A stretch of DNA of 64,000 nt from Saccharopolyspora ipomoeae (GCF_029952525.1 NZ_JASAOF010000001.1:372001-436000); one strand, 5' to 3'. Counted from the first letter of the stretch, positions 19,814-29,041 are shown. Notes: a model not told the origin generated them from the sequence alone. Program-made: numbers and translations.

Positions 19814-21439
19814 ATGGCAACCGATGTTTCTGTCGAAATTGCCGACGCGGCGCTGGCGGCCGAGGCTCGCCCACTGGTCGAGCGGCTGACCGCCGACGCG
19901 GTTGCCGGCAAGCTCGCCGCCCAGGACGCCACGCTGTGGGGCCCCGACGCCGAGCCCGAGGCCTCCATCCGCCTGTCCTGGACGACGCTGGCCGAGAGCT
20001 CCCGGCCGCTGCTGGCCGAGATCGACGCGCTGCGCGCCGAGCTGCACGCCGACGGGCTGGACCGCGTGGTGCTGGCCGGCATGGGCGGCTCCTCGCTGGC
20101 CCCCGAGGTCATCACCGGCACCGCCGGTGTCCCGCTGACCGTCCTCGACACCACCGACCCCGCTCAGGTCGCCGACGCGCTGTCCGGCGATCTGGACCGG
20201 ACCGTGCTGGTCGTGTCCTCCAAGTCGGGCACGACCGTCGAGACGGACTCCCACCGCCGGATCTTCGAAAAAGCCTTCGAGCAAAACGGAATCGATCCTG
20301 TGACCCGCATCATCGTGGTCACCGACCCCGGTTCCCCGATGGAGACCGCGTCCCGCGAGGCGGGCTACCGCAAGGTCTTCACCGCCGACCCGAACGTGGG
20401 CGGCCGCTACTCGGCGCTGACCGCGTTCGGTCTCGTCCCGGCCGGGCTGGCCGGTGCCGACATCGCCGGTCTGCTCGACGACGCCGCGACCGCCTTCAAG
20501 GCGCTCAGCGCCGACTCCGACCACAACCCGGCGGTGCAGCTGGGCGCCGCCATCGGCGCGGCGCACGCCCGGGGCGCCGAGAAGCTGGTCTTCGCCGACA
20601 CCGGTTCCGGCATCGCCGGTTTCGGTGACTGGGTGGAGCAGCTCATCGCCGAGTCCACCGGCAAGAACGGCACCGGCGTGCTGCCGGTCGTCGTGGAGAA
20701 CGACGAGGCCCCGGGCTACGCCGACGCCGGTCCCGACTCCACCACCGTGGCCATCGGCCCGCGCGTCGACACCGCCCAGATCAGCACCACCGGTCCGCTC
20801 GGCGGGCAGATGCTGCTGTGGGAGTTCGCGACCGCGATCGCGGGCCGACTGCTGGGCATCAACCCGTTCGACCAGCCCGACGTGGAGGCCGCCAAGAAGG
20901 CCGCCCGCGCCCTGCTGGACGGCCCCGCCGGTGGCCCGGCGGCGACGCCGGCGGCCGTCGACGGCTCCATCGAGGTGCACACCTCCGGTGAGTGGGCCTC
21001 GGCCGGCGTCGGCACCGTGGCCGAGGCGCTGCGCGCGTTCCTGGCCACCGCGCCGAAGGGCGGCTACCTGGCGATCCAGGCCTACCTGGACCGGCTCGAC
21101 GACGCCTCGGCGGCGGTGCTGCGCTCCGAGCTGGCGCGGCGCACCGGGCTGCAGACCACCTTCGGCTGGGGTCCGCGGTTCCTGCACTCCACCGGGCAGT
21201 ACCACAAGGGCGGCCACCAGAACGGCGTGTTCCTGCAGATCACCGGCGACTCCGAAGCCGATCTGGAGGTGCCGGAGCGGCCGTACGCTCTGGCCGGACT
21301 GCAGCGCGCGCAGGCGCTGGGCGACGGCCAGGTGCTGGCCGACCACGGTCGCCCGGTGCTGCGACTGCACCTGACCGACCGCGCGGCCGGGCTCGTCGAG
21401 CTCGTCAAGGCCGTGCAGACCCTCGGGGGACAGGCGTGA
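19814..21439 (+). CDS. pgi: Glucose-6-phosphate isomerase (Tal/Pgi-type)
   Basis: 541 aa. Two SIS domains: sugar-phosphate motifs GMGGSSLAPEVI (about 93) and SSKSGTTVETDSHRRIF (about 136), then GGRYSALTAFGLVPAGL (about 197). It resembles the Pgi half of bifunctional Tal/Pgi proteins of other bacteria, and here the Tal partner is the separate gene upstream. It interconverts glucose-6-phosphate and fructose-6-phosphate, feeding zwf, whose start overlaps its stop by 4 bases. Confidence 0.93.
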   Translation: MATDVSVEIADAALAAEARPLVERLTADAVAGKLAAQDATLWGPDAEPEASIRLSWTTLAESSRPLLAEIDALRAELHADGLDRVVLAGMGGSSLAPEVITGTAGVPLTVLDTTDPAQVADALSGDLDRTVLVVSSKSGTTVETDSHRRIFEKAFEQNGIDPVTRIIVVTDPGSPMETASREAGYRKVFTADPNVGGRYSALTAFGLVPAGLAGADIAGLLDDAATAFKALSADSDHNPAVQLGAAIGAAHARGAEKLVFADTGSGIAGFGDWVEQLIAESTGKNGTGVLPVVVENDEAPGYADAGPDSTTVAIGPRVDTAQISTTGPLGGQMLLWEFATAIAGRLLGINPFDQPDVEAAKKAARALLDGPAGGPAATPAAVDGSIEVHTSGEWASAGVGTVAEALRAFLATAPKGGYLAIQAYLDRLDDASAAVLRSELARRTGLQTTFGWGPRFLHSTGQYHKGGHQNGVFLQITGDSEADLEVPERPYALAGLQRAQALGDGQVLADHGRPVLRLHLTDRAAGLVELVKAVQTLGGQA

Positions 21440-22971
21440 CCACGAGCAGCGAATGGACCAACCCGCTGCGGGATGCCCGGGACAAGAGACTCCCGCGGAT
21501 CGCCGGGCCGTGCGGGCTGACGATCTTCGGCGTCACCGGTGACCTCTCGCGCAAGAAGCTGATGCCGGCGATCTACGACCTGGCCAACCGCGGCCTGCTG
21601 CCGCCGGGCTTCGCGCTGACGGGCTTCGCCCGCCGCGACTGGGCCGACCAGGACTTCATGCAGGTCGTCTACGAGGCGGTCAAGGAGAACGCGCGCACGC
21701 CGTTCCACCAGACCGTCTGGGACCGGCTGGCCGAGGGCATCCGGTTCGTGCCGGGTTCCTTCGACGACGACGAGGCGTTCGACAAGCTCGCCGAGACCGT
21801 CAAGGAGCTCGACGCCGACCGGGGCACCGGCGGCAACCACGGCTTCTACCTGTCGGTGCCGCCGTCGGCGTTCCCGACGGTGCTCAAGCAGCTGTCCCGG
21901 TCCGGGCTGACCAGCCCGACCGACGAGAGCTGGCGCCGCGTGGTCATCGAGAAGCCGTTCGGCCACGACTCGGAGAGCGCCAAGGAGCTCAACCGGATCG
22001 TCAACGACGTCTTCCCCGAGGAGTCGGTGTTCCGCATCGACCACTACCTCGGCAAGGAGACGGTGCAGAACATCCTGGCGCTGCGCTTCGCGAACCAGCT
22101 GTTCGAGCCGATCTGGAACGCGCACTACGTCGACCACGTGCAGATCACCATGGCCGAGGACATCGGCCTGGGCGGTCGCGCGGGCTACTACGACGGCATC
22201 GGCGCGGCCCGCGACGTCATCCAGAACCACCTGCTGCAGCTGATGGCGCTGACGGCGATGGAGGAGCCGGTCTCCTTCTCGCCGGACGACCTGCGCGCGG
22301 AGAAGATCAAGGTGCTCTCGGCGACCAAGCCGGTGGGCCCCTTCGACCAGACCACCGCGCGCGGCCAGTACACGGGCGGCTGGCAGGGCGGTTCGCTGGT
22401 GCCGGGCCTGCACGAGGAGGGCGGTTTCGCGTCCGACTCGATCACCGAGACCTACGCGGCGATCACCCTGGAGGTGGAGAGCCGCCGCTGGGCGGGCGTC
22501 CCGTTCTACCTGCGCTCGGGCAAGCGCCTGGGCCGCCGGGTCACCGAGATCGCCGTGGTGTTCAAGCGCGCGCCGCACCTGCCGTTCGACTCCACCATGA
22601 CCGAGGAGCTGGGGCAGAACGCCCTGGTCATCCGGGTGCAGCCGGACGAGGGCGTGACGATGCGCTTCGGCGCGAAGGTTCCGGGCACCTCGATGGAGGT
22701 CCGGGACGTCACGATGGACTTCGGCTACGGCCACGCCTTCACCGAGTCCTCGCCGGAGGCCTACGAGCGGCTGATCCTGGACGTGCTGCTGGGTGAGCCG
22801 TCGCTGTTCCCGGTGAACGAAGAAGTCGAACTGTCCTGGAACATCCTCGACCCGGTGCTGGAGCACTGGGCCTCGCGCGGCAAGCCCGAGCCGTACAAGG
22901 CCGGGACCTGGGGTCCGTCCTCGGCGGACGAGATGCTGGCCCGCACCGGACGCGTCTGGAGGCGACCGTGA
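21436..22971 (+). CDS. zwf: Glucose-6-phosphate 1-dehydrogenase
   Basis: 511 aa, first enzyme of the oxidative pentose phosphate pathway. Coenzyme-binding GVTGDLSRKKLMPAIYDLA is near residue 33, the active-site RIDHYLGKE near residue 200, and VIEKPFGHD just before it. The GTG at 21436 overlaps the pgi stop and gives the usual length. OpcA, encoded next with a 4-base overlap, is its activator in actinobacteria. Confidence 0.97.
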   Translation: MTTSSEWTNPLRDARDKRLPRIAGPCGLTIFGVTGDLSRKKLMPAIYDLANRGLLPPGFALTGFARRDWADQDFMQVVYEAVKENARTPFHQTVWDRLAEGIRFVPGSFDDDEAFDKLAETVKELDADRGTGGNHGFYLSVPPSAFPTVLKQLSRSGLTSPTDESWRRVVIEKPFGHDSESAKELNRIVNDVFPEESVFRIDHYLGKETVQNILALRFANQLFEPIWNAHYVDHVQITMAEDIGLGGRAGYYDGIGAARDVIQNHLLQLMALTAMEEPVSFSPDDLRAEKIKVLSATKPVGPFDQTTARGQYTGGWQGGSLVPGLHEEGGFASDSITETYAAITLEVESRRWAGVPFYLRSGKRLGRRVTEIAVVFKRAPHLPFDSTMTEELGQNALVIRVQPDEGVTMRFGAKVPGTSMEVRDVTMDFGYGHAFTESSPEAYERLILDVLLGEPSLFPVNEEVELSWNILDPVLEHWASRGKPEPYKAGTWGPSSADEMLARTGRVWRRP

Positions 22972-23933
22972 TCATCGACCTGCCGTCGACCACCACCTCG
23001 CAGGTCAACAAGAAGCTGGTGGAGCTGCGCGAGTCCGGGGGCGCCGTGGCGCTCGGCCGGGTGCTCACGCTGGTGATCGCCACCGGCGACGGCACCGAGG
23101 TGGAGAAGGCGATCCAGGCCGCCAACGAGGCGAGCCGGGAGCACCCGTGCCGCGTGATCGTGGTGGCCAGCGGTGCCCGCCAGGCCGCTCCGAGGCTGGA
23201 CGCGCAGATCCGCGTGGGCGGTGACGCCGGTGCGTCCGAGGTCATCGTGCTGCGGCTCTACGGCCCGCTGGCCGACGAGGGCGCGGGCTCGGTCGTGCCG
23301 CTGCTGCTGCCGGACGCCCCGGTGGTGACCTGGTGGCCGACCGACGCGCCGGACGCCCCGGCGAAGGACCCGCTGGGCGCGCTGTCGCACCGCCGCATCA
23401 CCGACGCGGCGGCCGAGGCGGATCCGATCGAGTCCCTGCAGAAGCGGACGAAGTCCTACGTGGACGGCGACACCGACCTGGCCTGGACGCGCCTGACGTC
23501 CTGGCGGGCGATGCTGTCCGCGGCGATGGACCTGCCGCCGCACGAGCGGGTCACCGCCGCCACCGTGACCGGTGCGGCCGACTCGCCCTCGACCGATCTG
23601 CTGGCGGGCTGGCTGTCGGCGTACCTGGAGATCCCGGTGCGCAGGCTGGAGAGCACGCGGGCCGGATCGGGCATCTACTCGGCCGTGCTGGAGCGCCCCT
23701 CCGGCAACGTCGAGATCGTGCGCCCGGACGGCAAGGTCGGCACGCTGACCCAGCCGGGCCAGCCGGACCGGCGGATCTCGCTGTCCCGCCGCGAGGTGCA
23801 GGACTGCCTGAGCGAGGAGCTGCGCCGCCTCGACCCGGACGAGATCTACGAGGTCACCCTCGGCGGTCTCAAGGGCATCGTTCGCGGCGAGGAGCCGACC
23901 GAGGAGTCCGCTGAGGAAGGGGACGAGCGGTGA
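22968..23933 (+). CDS. opcA: G6PDH assembly/activator protein OpcA
   Basis: 321 aa. Recognised by the N-terminus (IIDLPSTTTSQVNKKL), the central VTWWPTDAPDAPAKDPLG and the C-terminal ELRRLDPDEIYEVTLGGLKG, and by its fixed place between zwf and pgl. OpcA is needed for full activity or redox control of actinobacterial and cyanobacterial G6PDH. It overlaps both neighbours by 4 bases, so all are translated together. Confidence 0.94.
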   Translation: MIIDLPSTTTSQVNKKLVELRESGGAVALGRVLTLVIATGDGTEVEKAIQAANEASREHPCRVIVVASGARQAAPRLDAQIRVGGDAGASEVIVLRLYGPLADEGAGSVVPLLLPDAPVVTWWPTDAPDAPAKDPLGALSHRRITDAAAEADPIESLQKRTKSYVDGDTDLAWTRLTSWRAMLSAAMDLPPHERVTAATVTGAADSPSTDLLAGWLSAYLEIPVRRLESTRAGSGIYSAVLERPSGNVEIVRPDGKVGTLTQPGQPDRRISLSRREVQDCLSEELRRLDPDEIYEVTLGGLKGIVRGEEPTEESAEEGDER

Positions 23934-24679
23934 GCCGTCCCGAGGCGCTGGTCCACTCCGGCGGCGACGTGCTCGCCGCCGCGGTGGCCGCGCGGCTGAT
24001 CACCGCGATCGCCGACGCCCAGGCCGCTCGCGGCTCGGCGTCGGTGGTGCTCACCGGTGGCCGCACCGGCATCGGCGTGCTGGAGCAGGTGCGCCTCTCC
24101 CCCGCGCTCGGCGCGGTGGACTGGTCCGCCGTCGACTTCTTCTGGGGCGACGAGCGGTTCCTGCCCGACGGTGACGGCGAGCGCAACGAGACGCAGGCCC
24201 GGCTGGCGCTGCTGGACCACGTCGGCGTCGACCCGTCCCGAGTGCACCGGATGGCGCCGTCGGACGGCGAGTTCGGCGACGACGCGGACGCGGCGGCGGC
24301 CGGTTACGCCGAGCTGCTGGCGTCGCTGGCGCCCGAGGGCGCGGCGGTGCCGTCGTTCGACGTGCTGATGCTGGGCGTCGGCGAGGAGGGCCACACGGCC
24401 TCGCTGTTCCCGGACACCCCGCACGTGCGGGAGTCGGAGCGGACGGTGGTGGGCGTGCACGACTGCCCGAAGCCGCCGCCCACCCGCGTCTCGCTGACGC
24501 TGCCCGCGATCGGCGCGGCCTCGCAGGTGTGGCTGATGACCACCGGCAAGGCCAAGGCCGAGCCGGTGGCCGCGGCGCTGAACGGCGCGAAGCCGGTGGA
24601 CATCCCGGCCGCGGGTGCGCTCGGCCGCGACCGCACGCTCTGGCTGCTGGACGCCGACGCGGCGGCCGAGCTGGGCTGA
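23930..24679 (+). CDS. pgl: 6-Phosphogluconolactonase (DevB type)
   Basis: 249 aa. It hydrolyses 6-phosphogluconolactone, the G6PDH product. Motifs of the NagB/DevB family: LTGGRTGIGVLEQV (about 40), FFWGDERFLP (about 68) and LGVGEEGHTASLFP with the conserved GEEGHTAS (about 147). It ends the operon, and a terminator follows 17 bases later. Confidence 0.96.
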   Translation: MSRPEALVHSGGDVLAAAVAARLITAIADAQAARGSASVVLTGGRTGIGVLEQVRLSPALGAVDWSAVDFFWGDERFLPDGDGERNETQARLALLDHVGVDPSRVHRMAPSDGEFGDDADAAAAGYAELLASLAPEGAAVPSFDVLMLGVGEEGHTASLFPDTPHVRESERTVVGVHDCPKPPPTRVSLTLPAIGAASQVWLMTTGKAKAEPVAAALNGAKPVDIPAAGALGRDRTLWLLDADAAAELG

Positions 24680-24696
24680 CGAACCGGCGACGACGC

Positions 24697-24731
24697 GAAC
24701 ACGCCTCCTTCTCGTCGAAGGGGGCGTGTTC
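24697..24731 (+). terminator. Terminator of the zwf-opcA-pgl operon
   Basis: GAACACGCCTCC and GGGGGCGTGTTC form a 12-bp stem with one wobble pair, followed by TCTCGTTCG. Confidence 0.7.
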
Positions 24732-24821
24732 TCGTTCGCCCTGACCGGTGATGACCTGTGCGGGCGGGCCTGATCGGCAATACGCTGTGGCGCGGTCGAT
24801 GATCGCGACGAAGGGGACCCG

Positions 24822-26006
24822 ATGCGCAGGCTCGGTTCGCTCGGCACGGCACTGGGTTTGGCGGCGGTCCTGCTGGGGCTGCTGGGCACGGCGGGGGTGG
24901 CCGCGCCGTCGAGCACGGAGATGCGGGGCGTGTGGATCGCCAGCGTCGCCAACACCGACTGGCCGAGCCGGCCGGGCCTGTCGGTGGAGCAGCAGCAGGC
25001 TGAGTACCGGGCGATGCTGGACCAGGCCGTCGCCAACCGGATGAACGCGGTGTTCGTGCAGGTCCGGCCCACCGCGGACGCGTTCTGGCCGTCCACCGTG
25101 GAGCCGTGGTCGCACTGGCTGACCGGGCAGCAGGGCCGCGACCCGGGTTACGACCCGATGCGGTTCCTGGTCGACGAGGCGCACCAGCGGGGCCTGGAGT
25201 TCCACGCCTGGTTCAACCCGTACCGGGTGAGCATGACCGACGACCTGAACGCGCTGGTGCCCACGCACCCGGCTCGGGTCCATCCGGAGTGGACGTTCGC
25301 CTACGGCGGCAAGCGCTACTACGACCCGGGCGTGCCGCAGGTCCGCGACCTGGTGACCTCGGCGATCACCGACGCGGTGTCGCGCTACCAGGTCGACGGC
25401 GTGCACCTCGACGACTACTTCTACCCCTACCCGGTCGACGGCCGGGCGATCCCGGACGAGCGGACGTTCGCCGAGCACGGCAAGGGCTTCGCGAACATCG
25501 ACGACTGGCGGCGGGACAACGTCAACGAGCTGGTCTCGGGCTTGCACGACCGGGTGCACGCGCTGCGACCCGACGCCGAGTTCGGCGTGAGCCCGTTCGG
25601 CATCTGGCGCAACGCGAGCAGCGATCCGACGGGCTCGAACACCAAGGGCATGGAGTCCTACTCGGCGATCTTCGCCGACACCCGCCGCTGGGTGCAGGAG
25701 GGCTGGGTCGACTACATCGCGCCCCAGGTCTACTGGCAGTTCGGCCACCCGTCGGCCGACTACGCGGCGGTCGTCCCGTGGTGGTCGCGGACCGTCTCGG
25801 GCACCGGCGTGGACCTCTACATCGGCCAGGCCGCCTACAAGGTCGGGCAGCCGGGCTGGACCGACCCGGCGGAGCTGTCGAACCACCTGGCCTTCAACGC
25901 GAGCCAGCCCCACGTGGCGGGCGACCTCTACTTCAGCGCCAAGTCCCTCACCACGGTCGCCCGCGACGCGATGACCCGAGTCGTGAACGACCACTACGGG
26001 AGCTGA
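24822..26006 (+). CDS. Secreted GHL10-type glycosyl hydrolase-like protein
   Basis: 394 aa with a signal peptide (basic start, hydrophobic ALGLAAVLLGLLGTAG, cut after about residue 27). The rest matches the GHL10 (DUF187) group of TIM-barrel glycosidase-like proteins: EMRGVWIASVANTDWPS, then AVFVQVRPTADAFW, GLEFHAWFNPYRVS, VDGVHLDDYFYPYPV (candidate catalytic Asp pair) and DYIAPQVYWQFG. Substrate is unknown, probably an extracellular or cell-wall polysaccharide. It has its own transcription unit and ends before R1 copy 2. Confidence 0.85.
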   Translation: MRRLGSLGTALGLAAVLLGLLGTAGVAAPSSTEMRGVWIASVANTDWPSRPGLSVEQQQAEYRAMLDQAVANRMNAVFVQVRPTADAFWPSTVEPWSHWLTGQQGRDPGYDPMRFLVDEAHQRGLEFHAWFNPYRVSMTDDLNALVPTHPARVHPEWTFAYGGKRYYDPGVPQVRDLVTSAITDAVSRYQVDGVHLDDYFYPYPVDGRAIPDERTFAEHGKGFANIDDWRRDNVNELVSGLHDRVHALRPDAEFGVSPFGIWRNASSDPTGSNTKGMESYSAIFADTRRWVQEGWVDYIAPQVYWQFGHPSADYAAVVPWWSRTVSGTGVDLYIGQAAYKVGQPGWTDPAELSNHLAFNASQPHVAGDLYFSAKSLTTVARDAMTRVVNDHYGS

Positions 26007-26059
26007 CCTCATCCGGGCACTCGGAGGCTGTTGAGGGCTGCGGCGGAGCCGCCGTTCCG

Positions 26060-26213
26060 GGTGTGGGACTCAGCCTGCACCGCCGCAGGTTCTGAGCGGC
26101 TTCGTGGCGAGGACGCCGCGACGCCGTGTATTGGACATACATCAGGAGTGGCGCCCGGAGTCCACGGAGCCGCTCAGGTTCTGCTATCCGCACCGCCAAG
26201 CAGAGCAACCACT
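26060..26213 (+). repeat. R1 structured repeat, copy 2 (subtype B)
   Basis: Main stem CTGAGCGGCTTCGTGG (26092-26107) pairs with CCACGGAGCCGCTCAG (26162-26177; one U-G pair). TGTAT-tggac-ATACA is at 26127-26141, and a first hairpin AGCCTGC-ACCGCC-GCAGGTT precedes the stem. It shares GTGTGGGACTCAGC and CATCAGGAGTGGCGC with copy 5. It lies between two convergent genes. Confidence 0.88.
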
Positions 26214-26229
26214 GGAACAGGTCCGGGAG

Positions 26230-26895
26230 TCAGGTCCGCTCGGCGAAGGCCTCCACCTGGGCGGTGGTCCCGGCGACGACGAGGGTGTCGCCCTGGCCGA
26301 CGGGGGTGTCGGCGGTGGCGTAGGTGAAGTCCTCGCCGGGGCGCTTGATGCCGACGACCGTGACGCCGTACTTGGAGCGCAGCTTGAGCTCGCCGAGGGT
26401 GGTGCCGACGGCTTCGGCGGGGGCGTGGGTCTTGACCAGCGCGTAGTGCTCGGCGAGTTCGATGTAGTCGAGCATCCGGCCGTTGACGAGGTGCGCGACC
26501 CGCTCCCCCATCTCGTGCTCGGGCAGCACCACGTGGTGCGCGCCGACGCGTTCGAGGATGCGGCCGTGCTGCCTGCTGGTGGCCTTGGCCCAGATGTGCG
26601 GGATGCCGAAGTCGGCCAGCAGCGACGTGGTGAGGATGCTGGCCTCCAGGTCGGTGCCGATGGCGACGACGGCCCGCTTGAACTGGTGCACGCCGAGCTG
26701 GCGCAGGCTCTCGGGATCGGTGCTGTCGGCGACGGCGGTGTGGGTGAGCTCGTCGGCGTGGCGCTGGACCTCGGCGGGCCGCGAGTCCAGCGCGAGCACC
26801 TCGGAGCCGCGCCGCACCAGCTCGGCGGCCAGCGAGCTGCCGAACCGGCCGAGGCCGATGACCACGATCTGGTTGGTGTCGTCGTTCTTAGCCAA
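26230..26895 (-). CDS. trkA: TrkA-type potassium uptake regulatory subunit
   Basis: 221 aa cytosolic protein: an N-terminal RCK (Rossmann) domain with VIGLGRFGSSLAAELVRRG and the acidic LALDSRP that selects NAD, and a C-terminal TrkA-C domain (KYGVTVVGIKRPGEDFTYA). It gates the TrkH/KtrB channel encoded just upstream. The start is a TTG at 26895, overlapping the trkH stop by 8 bases, with GGAGGAG at 13-19 bases upstream. The rare start may lower its level relative to trkH. Confidence 0.92.
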   Translation of the reverse strand: MAKNDDTNQIVVIGLGRFGSSLAAELVRRGSEVLALDSRPAEVQRHADELTHTAVADSTDPESLRQLGVHQFKRAVVAIGTDLEASILTTSLLADFGIPHIWAKATSRQHGRILERVGAHHVVLPEHEMGERVAHLVNGRMLDYIELAEHYALVKTHAPAEAVGTTLGELKLRSKYGVTVVGIKRPGEDFTYATADTPVGQGDTLVVAGTTAQVEAFAERT

Positions 26896-28246
26896 CGATG
26901 GGTCGCTCCTCCGGTAGTTCGTAGCGGCGGGCGCGTTCGCGCAGGGCGAGCGCGGACGCCAGGGTGATCGGCCCGAGCCTGCCGATGAACATCAGCAGCA
27001 CCAGCAGTATCTGCCCGAAGGCCGGCAGCTGTGCGGTGATCCCGGTGGACAGCCCGACGGTCGCGAACGCCGAGATGGCCTCGAAGAGCACCTGGTCGAG
27101 CCCGAACGGGCTGATGGCCAGCAGGACGAGAACGGTCAGCATCACCACGGCGACGCCGAGCAGCACGATGGTGAGCGCCTGCCGCTGCACGAGTTCGGGC
27201 AGCCGCCTGCCCATCACGTGCACGGTGGGTTCGCCGCGGATCTCGGCGAGGATCACGAACGCCAGCAGGGCGAAGGTGGTGACCTTGATGCCGCCCGCGG
27301 TGCCGGCGCTGCCACCGCCGATGAACATCAGGATGTCCTGCAGCAGCAGCGTCCCGGGGTGGAAGGCCGCGACGTCGAGGCTGTTGAAACCGGCGGTGCG
27401 CGGCATGACGCCGGTCGAGAACCCGGCGAGCAGCTTGGCGGGCCAGGACATCGGGCCGAGCGTCCCGGGATTGCTCCACTCGGCCAGCGTGGTGCCGACG
27501 GCGCCGACGACCAGCAGCAGCGCGGTGGCCAGCAAGGTGACCCGGGCGTGCATGGTCCAGCGGCGCGAGCTGCGCAGGTGGCGCAGGATCTCCACCCACA
27601 CGGGGAATCCGAGTCCACCGGCGATCACCGCGAAGCAGATCGGCAGGATGAACCACGGGTCGGTGGCGAAGGAGATGAGGTTGTCGCTGCGCAGCGCGAA
27701 CCCGGCGTTGTTGAACGCCGAGATCGCGTGGAAGACGCCGTCGTAGATCGCGCGGCCGAGCGGTTCCCGGTAGCCGACGAGCAGCCGCCCGGTCAGCAGC
27801 ACGGCCACGACCAGCTCGAACAGCAGGCTCAGCCCGATCACGCGGGTGACCATGCGCCGCACGTCGCCCAGCCCGAGCGACTTGGTCTCGGCTTGGGCGG
27901 TCAGCCGCATCCGCAGCCCGAAGCGGCGGAACATGAGCAGGCTCAGCAGCGACGCGACGGTCATGATGCCGAGGCCGCCGAGCTGGATGAGCCCGAGGAT
28001 GATCAGCTCGCCCGCGGTGGAGAAGTAGGTGGGCGTGTCCACCACGATCAGGCCGGTCACGCACACCGCGGAGGTGGCGGTGAACAGGGCCGGGAGCAGC
28101 GCCGTCGGCTCACCGCTCTCGGTGGAGAACGGCATCATCAGCAGAACGGTGCCGACCGCGATGAGGGCTGCGAAGCCCAGCACGATCGGCACCGATGGGC
28201 GCCGCGCCGCGGCGGCGAACCCGCGCTCGAAAGCAGAGGCGCTCAC
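26888..28246 (-). CDS. trkH: TrkH/KtrB potassium channel subunit
   Basis: 452 aa membrane protein. The repeated M1-P-M2 plan of the Trk/Ktr/HKT family is visible with four selectivity-filter segments, including TATSAVCVTGLIV, AISAFNNAGFAL, GGSAGTAGGIKVTTFAL and AISAFATVGLSTG, each with its filter glycine. It forms the K+-conducting pore regulated by TrkA. The GTG start is at 28246. A two-gene operon with trkA. Confidence 0.94.
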   Translation of the reverse strand: MSASAFERGFAAAARRPSVPIVLGFAALIAVGTVLLMMPFSTESGEPTALLPALFTATSAVCVTGLIVVDTPTYFSTAGELIILGLIQLGGLGIMTVASLLSLLMFRRFGLRMRLTAQAETKSLGLGDVRRMVTRVIGLSLLFELVVAVLLTGRLLVGYREPLGRAIYDGVFHAISAFNNAGFALRSDNLISFATDPWFILPICFAVIAGGLGFPVWVEILRHLRSSRRWTMHARVTLLATALLLVVGAVGTTLAEWSNPGTLGPMSWPAKLLAGFSTGVMPRTAGFNSLDVAAFHPGTLLLQDILMFIGGGSAGTAGGIKVTTFALLAFVILAEIRGEPTVHVMGRRLPELVQRQALTIVLLGVAVVMLTVLVLLAISPFGLDQVLFEAISAFATVGLSTGITAQLPAFGQILLVLLMFIGRLGPITLASALALRERARRYELPEERPIVG

Positions 28247-28272
28247 ACGAGCACCCTACTTCGCGGGGCTGA

Positions 28273-28746
28273 TCAGGGTTCGCTGACCACCACGACGCCG
28301 TCGCTGTCGGCGTAGACGTACTCACCGGGCACGAACTTCACCCCGCCGAGCTCGACGACCTCGTCCAGGACGCCTTCCCCGGTCTTGGTGGACTTGCGCG
28401 GGTTGGTCCCGAGCGCCTTCACCCCGAACTCCATGCCCCCGATGACGGCGGAGTCGCGGATGGCCCCGTTGACGATGATCCCGCTCCACCCGTTCGACCG
28501 CCCCAGCTCGGCGATGATGTCGCCGACCAGAGCGGAGTGGAGGGACCCGGCCCCGTCGATGACCAGCACGGCCCCCTCACCGGGCGAGGACAGCGTCTCC
28601 TTCAGCAGCGCGTTGTCCTGGAAGCAGGTGACGGTCCGAATCCGCCCCTCGAAGGCCACCACACCCCCGAAGTCCCGGAACTGCACGTCACAGCTCCGCA
28701 CCTCCGGCCCTTCCCGATCAGCCAGATCAGCAGTAGCCACACCCAT
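28273..28746 (-). CDS. RraA-family protein (RNase E regulator-like / aldolase-like)
   Basis: 157 aa, typical RraA length. Family motifs: [16 protein letters not shown] near the N-terminus, [22 protein letters not shown] and [14 protein letters not shown] (the RD pair used by aldolase-like members for divalent metal and substrate). In E. coli RraA inhibits RNase E; many relatives are 4-hydroxy-4-methyl-2-oxoglutarate aldolases, and the two cannot be separated here. The ATG at 28746 follows GGAGG. It is upstream of trkH on the same strand, with 26 bases between, so it may be in its operon. Confidence 0.88.
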   Translation of the reverse strand: MGVATADLADREGPEVRSCDVQFRDFGGVVAFEGRIRTVTCFQDNALLKETLSSPGEGAVLVIDGAGSLHSALVGDIIAELGRSNGWSGIIVNGAIRDSAVIGGMEFGVKALGTNPRKSTKTGEGVLDEVVELGGVKFVPGEYVYADSDGVVVVSEP

Positions 28747-28827
28747 CAAGAACCTCCAAGAACGAGAGACGAGAAGACACTACCCACCAGTAATAAAAGA
28801 AGCCAAGAGACAAACCCCACCGACGAA

Positions 28828-29012
28828 CGTCAGGCAAGCACCGAAGGTGCTTTCTCCTTACCCCACCCCAGCAACTGGCACCGCCGCGGGTTCTGAGCGG
28901 CTCTCTGGGGAGGACAGCCGACACGCCGTGTATTGGCATACATAAGTCTCGGATCCCGGAGCCAGAGAGTCGCTCAGGTTCCGCTTCTGGCACCGCCGAG
29001 CAAAGAGACCAC
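28828..29012 (+). repeat. R1 structured repeat, copy 3 (subtype A, with 5' hairpin)
   Basis: Starts with AGCACC-GAA-GGTGCT then TTCTCC, as in copy 1. Main stem CTGAGCGGCTCTCTGG (28893-28908) pairs with CCAGAGAGTCGCTCAG (28962-28977; one G-U pair). TGTAT-tggc-ATACA is at 28929-28942. Here the direct repeat flanking the stem reads CTGGCACCGCC on both sides, whereas copy 1 has ACCCGCACCGCC on both. It fills much of the 351-bp gap between two minus-strand genes, so a transcript of it would be antisense to them. ACCACT-G-AGTGGT follows directly. Confidence 0.88.
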
Positions 29013-29041
29013 TGAGTGGTGTCACTAAACAGAACCAGAAG

